Source: Kingdonia uniflora (lineage: Eukaryota > Streptophyta > Magnoliopsida > Ranunculales > Circaeasteraceae). Taken from it: 64,000 bases of DNA. Shown here piece by piece: positions 60,699 through 64,000 of this stretch. Each line of letters begins with the position of its first letter. The first letter of the stretch is position 1. The position numbers and the translations under genes are program-made. The stretch lies in the NCBI GenBank assembly GCA_014058105.1, contig JACGCM010002456.1, forward strand, positions 348,501 through 412,500, read 5' to 3'. Under the pieces are notes generated by a model. That model searched no databases and was not told where the DNA came from. It saw nothing but the letters and a program-made list of their open reading frames with translations.

Positions 60699-61744
60699 TT
60701 AAACATGGTAGACCATCCCCACCTCCAGAGTAGACGCATGGAGCATGCTCATTGCATGAATTGGACCTTTGCAATTCCTCCTTAAAAAACCATACCCGAA
60801 ATCAATCACAATCTTCTTCATTAAGCTGGATCTGCATTTTACTCGAACATATGAGTGCCCAAGAATGAATGCCATCCCTGCCACCCTCGCTTCCATCAAT
60901 TCCTGCATTTCCTCCTGTGCAAAGACATCTATCTGTGGGGTCTCTGGCAAAACAAACCTCACTCATTTCCTTGGACCCAATTGTGGAACTTGTATCTCTC
61001 TCCGCTCTGATGGACATGCAACTTCAAAGGGGTCCACATCATCTTCACAAATATGGATCCCTTCTGTATTTGTTGAAAATGTTCCCACAACTATCATTCT
61101 CTCGTCATTCTTCTCAGAGTCTTCTAGTTTTCCATTAGGTTCTTCCGTTTTTCCTGATCGGATAAACTTTGCTATACTGCAAACAAGATAATTTTCGAAT
61201 TCCAAATCGTCTTTGTGAATGTCTTGGTACCCATATCGAACAATGCACCTATACCGCCCACGAGAAACCTTTCCTCTGGTCTAACATAAGGTACATGTAC
61301 AGATTTCATGCAGTGGAAAACCAAGACTTGGTGGAAAGCAGGGAGGTTGGTGACTAAGTGAAAGAAAATTGCAGGGATCCCGGATACGAGTTCCGTGTGT
61401 ATAAGACCAATTCCTCGAACACGGACAATACCAAGGCTGGGGCCGAGGCCAAGAATCCAGTTGATGGAGACTTTGTTTTGGACATCAAATTCATATTTCT
61501 TGAGAGTGCCCTAGTACCAGACATACATAACAATCATGAATATGAAAGAAAGAACGGTAGTCACCCATGCCCCTTCGAGGAACTTGATGAGGGAGGCCGA
61601 GAAGTAAAGTGCCTCTATTGATCCAAAAAATAGTAGGAAGAAGATAGCTAGGATGATGCTCTTGTGCCAGCATAAGACTATAACCAGGGACATCAGGCAG
61701 GTGGTGACGATCATGACAGTTATAACAGCCAACCCTGTTACCAT
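60699..61744 (-). pseudogene. HAK/KUP potassium transporter, C-terminal half, captured
   Basis: The minus strand reads [20 protein letters not shown], then [20 protein letters not shown] (last membrane segments), [52 protein letters not shown], and the cytosolic tail to LEVGMVYHV and a stop at 60699. These are signatures of plant HAK/KUP/KT K+ transporters of the KUP5/7/12 type. The N-terminal half with most membrane helices is absent. A TAG replaces Tyr in VWHYG (about 61510), a deletion with frame change follows RFLVG (about 61255) and a TGA stands after LGPRK (about 60963). No introns are seen within the fragment. It is cargo, not a working gene. Confidence 0.85.
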
Positions 61745-62243
61745 AGAAGAGTGATTAGAAACTCATATGTCAGTCAAAATAATGACTACTTAAACACTGA
61801 TATATTTGCTAAGTTACTTTCTACTATATTTTCACATGTGATGTTCCAGATACACTAGTAAATATTGTCAAGGCTAAACTTAGCCTTAACGAAAAATGAA
61901 GGTTATTTGGTAATGCCCCTAACTTTCCAGTAACAAAAAGCCTATTGTGAATTGCTTGTCTGCTGAAGACTGATGAAATGTGTTAACTTCGAGAACTAGT
62001 CTAAGAGGAATTCAAAAGTTAAAGAAGAGAGTAACGGGGGTAGAGTTCATTGAAAAGGGGACAAGGTTCGAAAAAATCATCGAAAGATTGCATAATTCTG
62101 GTAAAATCTCATTAAGACTGAATATAAAGACTATACAGCTAAGAATCATCAGTTTGTGTACCAACATTGTGTACCAACATCATACCTGATGCATTACCCA
62201 ATCTTTTTGTGTCTCTAAAACCAATTGACAATCTTTTTGTTCG

Positions 62244-62612
62244 CTACTCTGGTGTCTCTTCAGCCCAAGCCATCCTTCTTCGGGCAGTAACAAGTGCTAA
62301 TCTTTCAGCTCGTTCATCTTGTGTCTTTTCAGCCCTTGCCCTCCTTTGACGAGCATTATGAATTGATAATCTTTTAGTTTTCTCATTTGTTGTCTCCTCG
62401 GCCCTTGCCCTCCTTCTTCGGGCATTATCAAATGACAATCTTTCAACTTGTTCTTCTGTTGACTCTTCAGGCCTTGCCCTCATTCGGCTTACAGGATTTT
62501 GTTATTGCTCCGACTGGGCTTCATTTGTGAATAATGAGTTTGTTGATGCTCTATCCTAAGAGTCATTTGTTTCCATGGAGTAGCGATCATTTTGTGAAGA
62601 GGTAGACGCCAT
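62244..62612 (-). pseudogene. ORF with 23-residue STPR-like repeats
   Basis: From an ATG at 62612 (MASTSSQNDRYSMETND, then TAG) the frame continues through a second stop into a 79-codon open segment (62483-62244) made of a 23-residue repeat: units such as RRRRARAEETTNEKTKRLSI plus HNA, and RQRRARAEKTQDERAERLAL plus VTA. Period and composition fit the score-and-three peptide repeat (STPR), which binds DNA in some proteins and is common at the N-terminus of Helitron-type helicases. It ends at a TGA after EETPE. It may be the remnant of the Helitron's own protein, or captured. Confidence 0.55.
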
Positions 62613-63636
62613 ATTGATTAAAGAAAATATAAAATTTCACAAGAAGTTTGCTAAATATTTTCAATTGCGAAGGTACATATGTTTAGGCAAAATGTAGAAA
62701 AGGATTTAGTCTTCAATTGTAAAGCCCATTGATATGCATCTGTTTATACTAATTTAGGAATGACCTCTTGATGTCGGCCTGATAACGTCTAGATTTGGTT
62801 TCCTCCAACATCTTATAAGTATTTCATCCTCCAAAATCATACAGAAGGAGAAACTCACTAATTTTTCAAACTTTTGCAAAAACAGAAGTGACATGCTAGG
62901 AGGAGATTTCGACGCCACCTGTGAGGTCATTTACTTTGATAATTTTTCGATATCCGTAAGCTACCCTAACAATTACAATGTTGGCCACATTTCATTTTGA
63001 CCTGAATCTGATATATAAACGCATAAACAAAGTTGTCTAACAATGGCAATCGAGGCCAATTTTGTTTTAACTTAAATCAAAAATATGGAGACACAATTCT
63101 GAAACAGTACCAATGAAGGGCATTTCTAACTACCAATTCTCAAGCAGACACTATAACATGATTCTTACAAACTGTACTAACAGGATTCATCAATTAACAA
63201 CTATTTTAGACCAATTTTAGAACCCCGGTACAGGAAAAATATTTCAATCAAAACCCTAAATTAAGAATATGATAAACCATAGATAAGAGCAATGAATCAA
63301 AAATAAGAGATTTGAGTAGAAGAGCTTTCCAAAGACGAGATTGGCTGAAACCCTAAATGCTTTGCGAAATCAAACACTCCAAGTCGCCATTAGAGAGAGA
63401 ATCACAGAAGAAGTCATGTTTGTAATTGAGAGGAGTAATATCTAGAGAGAAGACCAGGAGAAATGAATGGAAGATTACAACTTTAACCTTGTATGCTATG
63501 TTTCAGAAGTTAAAAATTATAGGGGCATTTTTGACAATGAACACGACCAATCACCAGATGCTGACGCCTGCTAACGTCAGATTGCCCTTTGCTCACCATA
63601 TCTAACGTAAAAAAGACCTCCTAACGTCGGTCTTGA
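62613..63636. other. Helitron 5' part, non-coding
   Basis: Upstream region of the STPR-like ORF. Contains repeated CTAACGTC-type motifs near its 5' end (63575-63632). No gene recognised. Confidence 0.5.
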
Positions 63637-64000
63637 TTAGACTGAGTTTAGCAATAGAAGGCTTGTTAATGGTGGTCATGTTAGTAGAAGATTGAATGGG
63701 CGAGGAGGAAAAGACTAACAATAGAATGAAAAGAACCGTGAAAGCTGCAGATTGGATGAGTGTCTCCATCCATTTACTATTCCCACCCTGCTCTCGTAAT
63801 AGAACCTCCCCAAGAGCGTGGCAAAAGTTTGGCCAACAAGAGGAAAAGTAATATTGAGTGCCACTAAGATCCACCATTTCCAACGTTTGAGTCCAAGTCT
63901 CCATGGGCTGTTCATTATATTTGCATCCTTTGGCGAGTTTGGCACTTGAGATTATTCAATGAATACAGAAAAACAAGGAAATTAGTTGCCTTCCAAGATT

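Larger units (their letters stand above)
59052..63636 (-). mobile_element. Non-autonomous Helitron with captured genes
   Basis: On the minus strand it begins TCAAGACCGACG (63636) after host A and ends with the hairpin TACCG-TTTAG-CGGTA (59073-59059), then ATA and CTAG (59055-59052), followed by host T. TC...CTRR ends, a 3' hairpin, insertion between A and T, and no target duplication are the Helitron hallmarks. Excision of exactly this segment restores the PUP frame. No Rep or helicase domain is seen, so mobility needs an autonomous partner. Cargo: a HAK/KUP potassium transporter part, an STPR-like ORF and unidentified exons. Confidence 0.88.
58210..63945 (-). pseudogene. Purine permease copy 3, split by a Helitron
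   Basis: The N-terminal part is at 63945-63637 (LKRWKWWILVALNITFPLVG, then after a frame change GGNSKWMETLIQSAA and PSIAKLSLI). The C-terminal part is at 59051-58210 (YIFLGLVITGDNMMYSVGLL, then YLPVSTYSLL; CTVGASATCSLILSLMQFSF; SLFSNVISTMSLPLVPIAAV). Removing 59052-63636 joins the two exactly in frame (SLI-YIFLG). Other lesions: a shift after the YYE codons (about 63800), one near 58800 (after FQSKV), one near 58575 (after MDHGW) and a TAG in place of Gln in YLYQHYLD (about 58331). The short first exon would lie right of the window. The copia element inserted just beyond its 3' end. Confidence 0.9.

Noticed and set aside
59052..63636. Reading the PUP3 insertion as a CACTA or MULE element because of GACCGAC near both ends
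   Set aside because: The GACCGAC motifs are not at equal distance from the ends and are not terminal; TC/CTAG ends with exact frame restoration fit a Helitron.

Overview
The window is nuclear DNA of a flowering plant, probably a eudicot. Evidence: GT/AG-spliced genes of plant-only families (purine permease, FAR1-like MULE transposase, PPR), dense nested plant transposons, and a 4.7-kb piece of plastid DNA. The order trnP-trnW-petG-petL-psbE-F-L-J-petA is the ordinary angiosperm plastid order. I cannot name the species.

Only one nuclear gene looks intact: a two-exon purine permease (PUP, minus strand, 19062-20317). Two paralogues on the same strand are dead. PUP copy 2 (22771-24650) carries a solo LTR with a perfect 5-bp target duplication. 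PUP copy 3 (58262-63945) is split by a 4.6-kb Helitron.

Layout. 1-9976: 3' part of a decayed Tat-lineage Ty3/gypsy element (integrase on +, a long decayed reading frame antisense to it, then a 3' LTR that ends against a PDI exon). 9977-11155: truncated protein disulfide isomerase pseudogene. 11500-18922: element with ~260-bp inverted termini, read as a Pack-MULE; it holds three spliced exons of an FtsJ-type methyltransferase and is itself invaded by a gag-protease-only LTR element (13822-17339). 19062-24650: PUP copies 1 and 2 with a gag-only LTR element between them. 25000-29144: degenerate hAT element with AACGG-rich ends. 29302-35506: second gag-only LTR element of the same family, whose 5' LTR is split by the plastid insertion (29482-34180). 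35740-41099: MULE with ~245-bp inverted ends and a FAR1-like transposase. 41100-53277: mostly non-coding, with a CRP1-like PPR pseudogene, a candidate spliced gene with a dsRNA-binding-like end, two Helitron-like 5' ends, an old copia LTR and a possible SINE. 53283-58201: Ty1/copia element with intact ends (5-bp duplication) but a broken polyprotein. 58202-64000: PUP copy 3 and the Helitron, which carries the C-terminal half of a HAK/KUP potassium transporter, an ORF with 23-residue STPR-like repeats, and a nested solo LTR.

The transposons can be ordered by what interrupts what: Tat into PDI, TR-GAG into Pack-MULE, solo LTR into PUP2, plastid DNA into an LTR, Helitron into PUP3, solo LTR into Helitron. 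In five cases the empty site can be read exactly (target duplications CAGAC, TAAAC, ATGAG, GTAAC, and the A|T Helitron site). Nothing here looks like an operon or a CRISPR system; the main interest is gene capture and precisely dated nesting.
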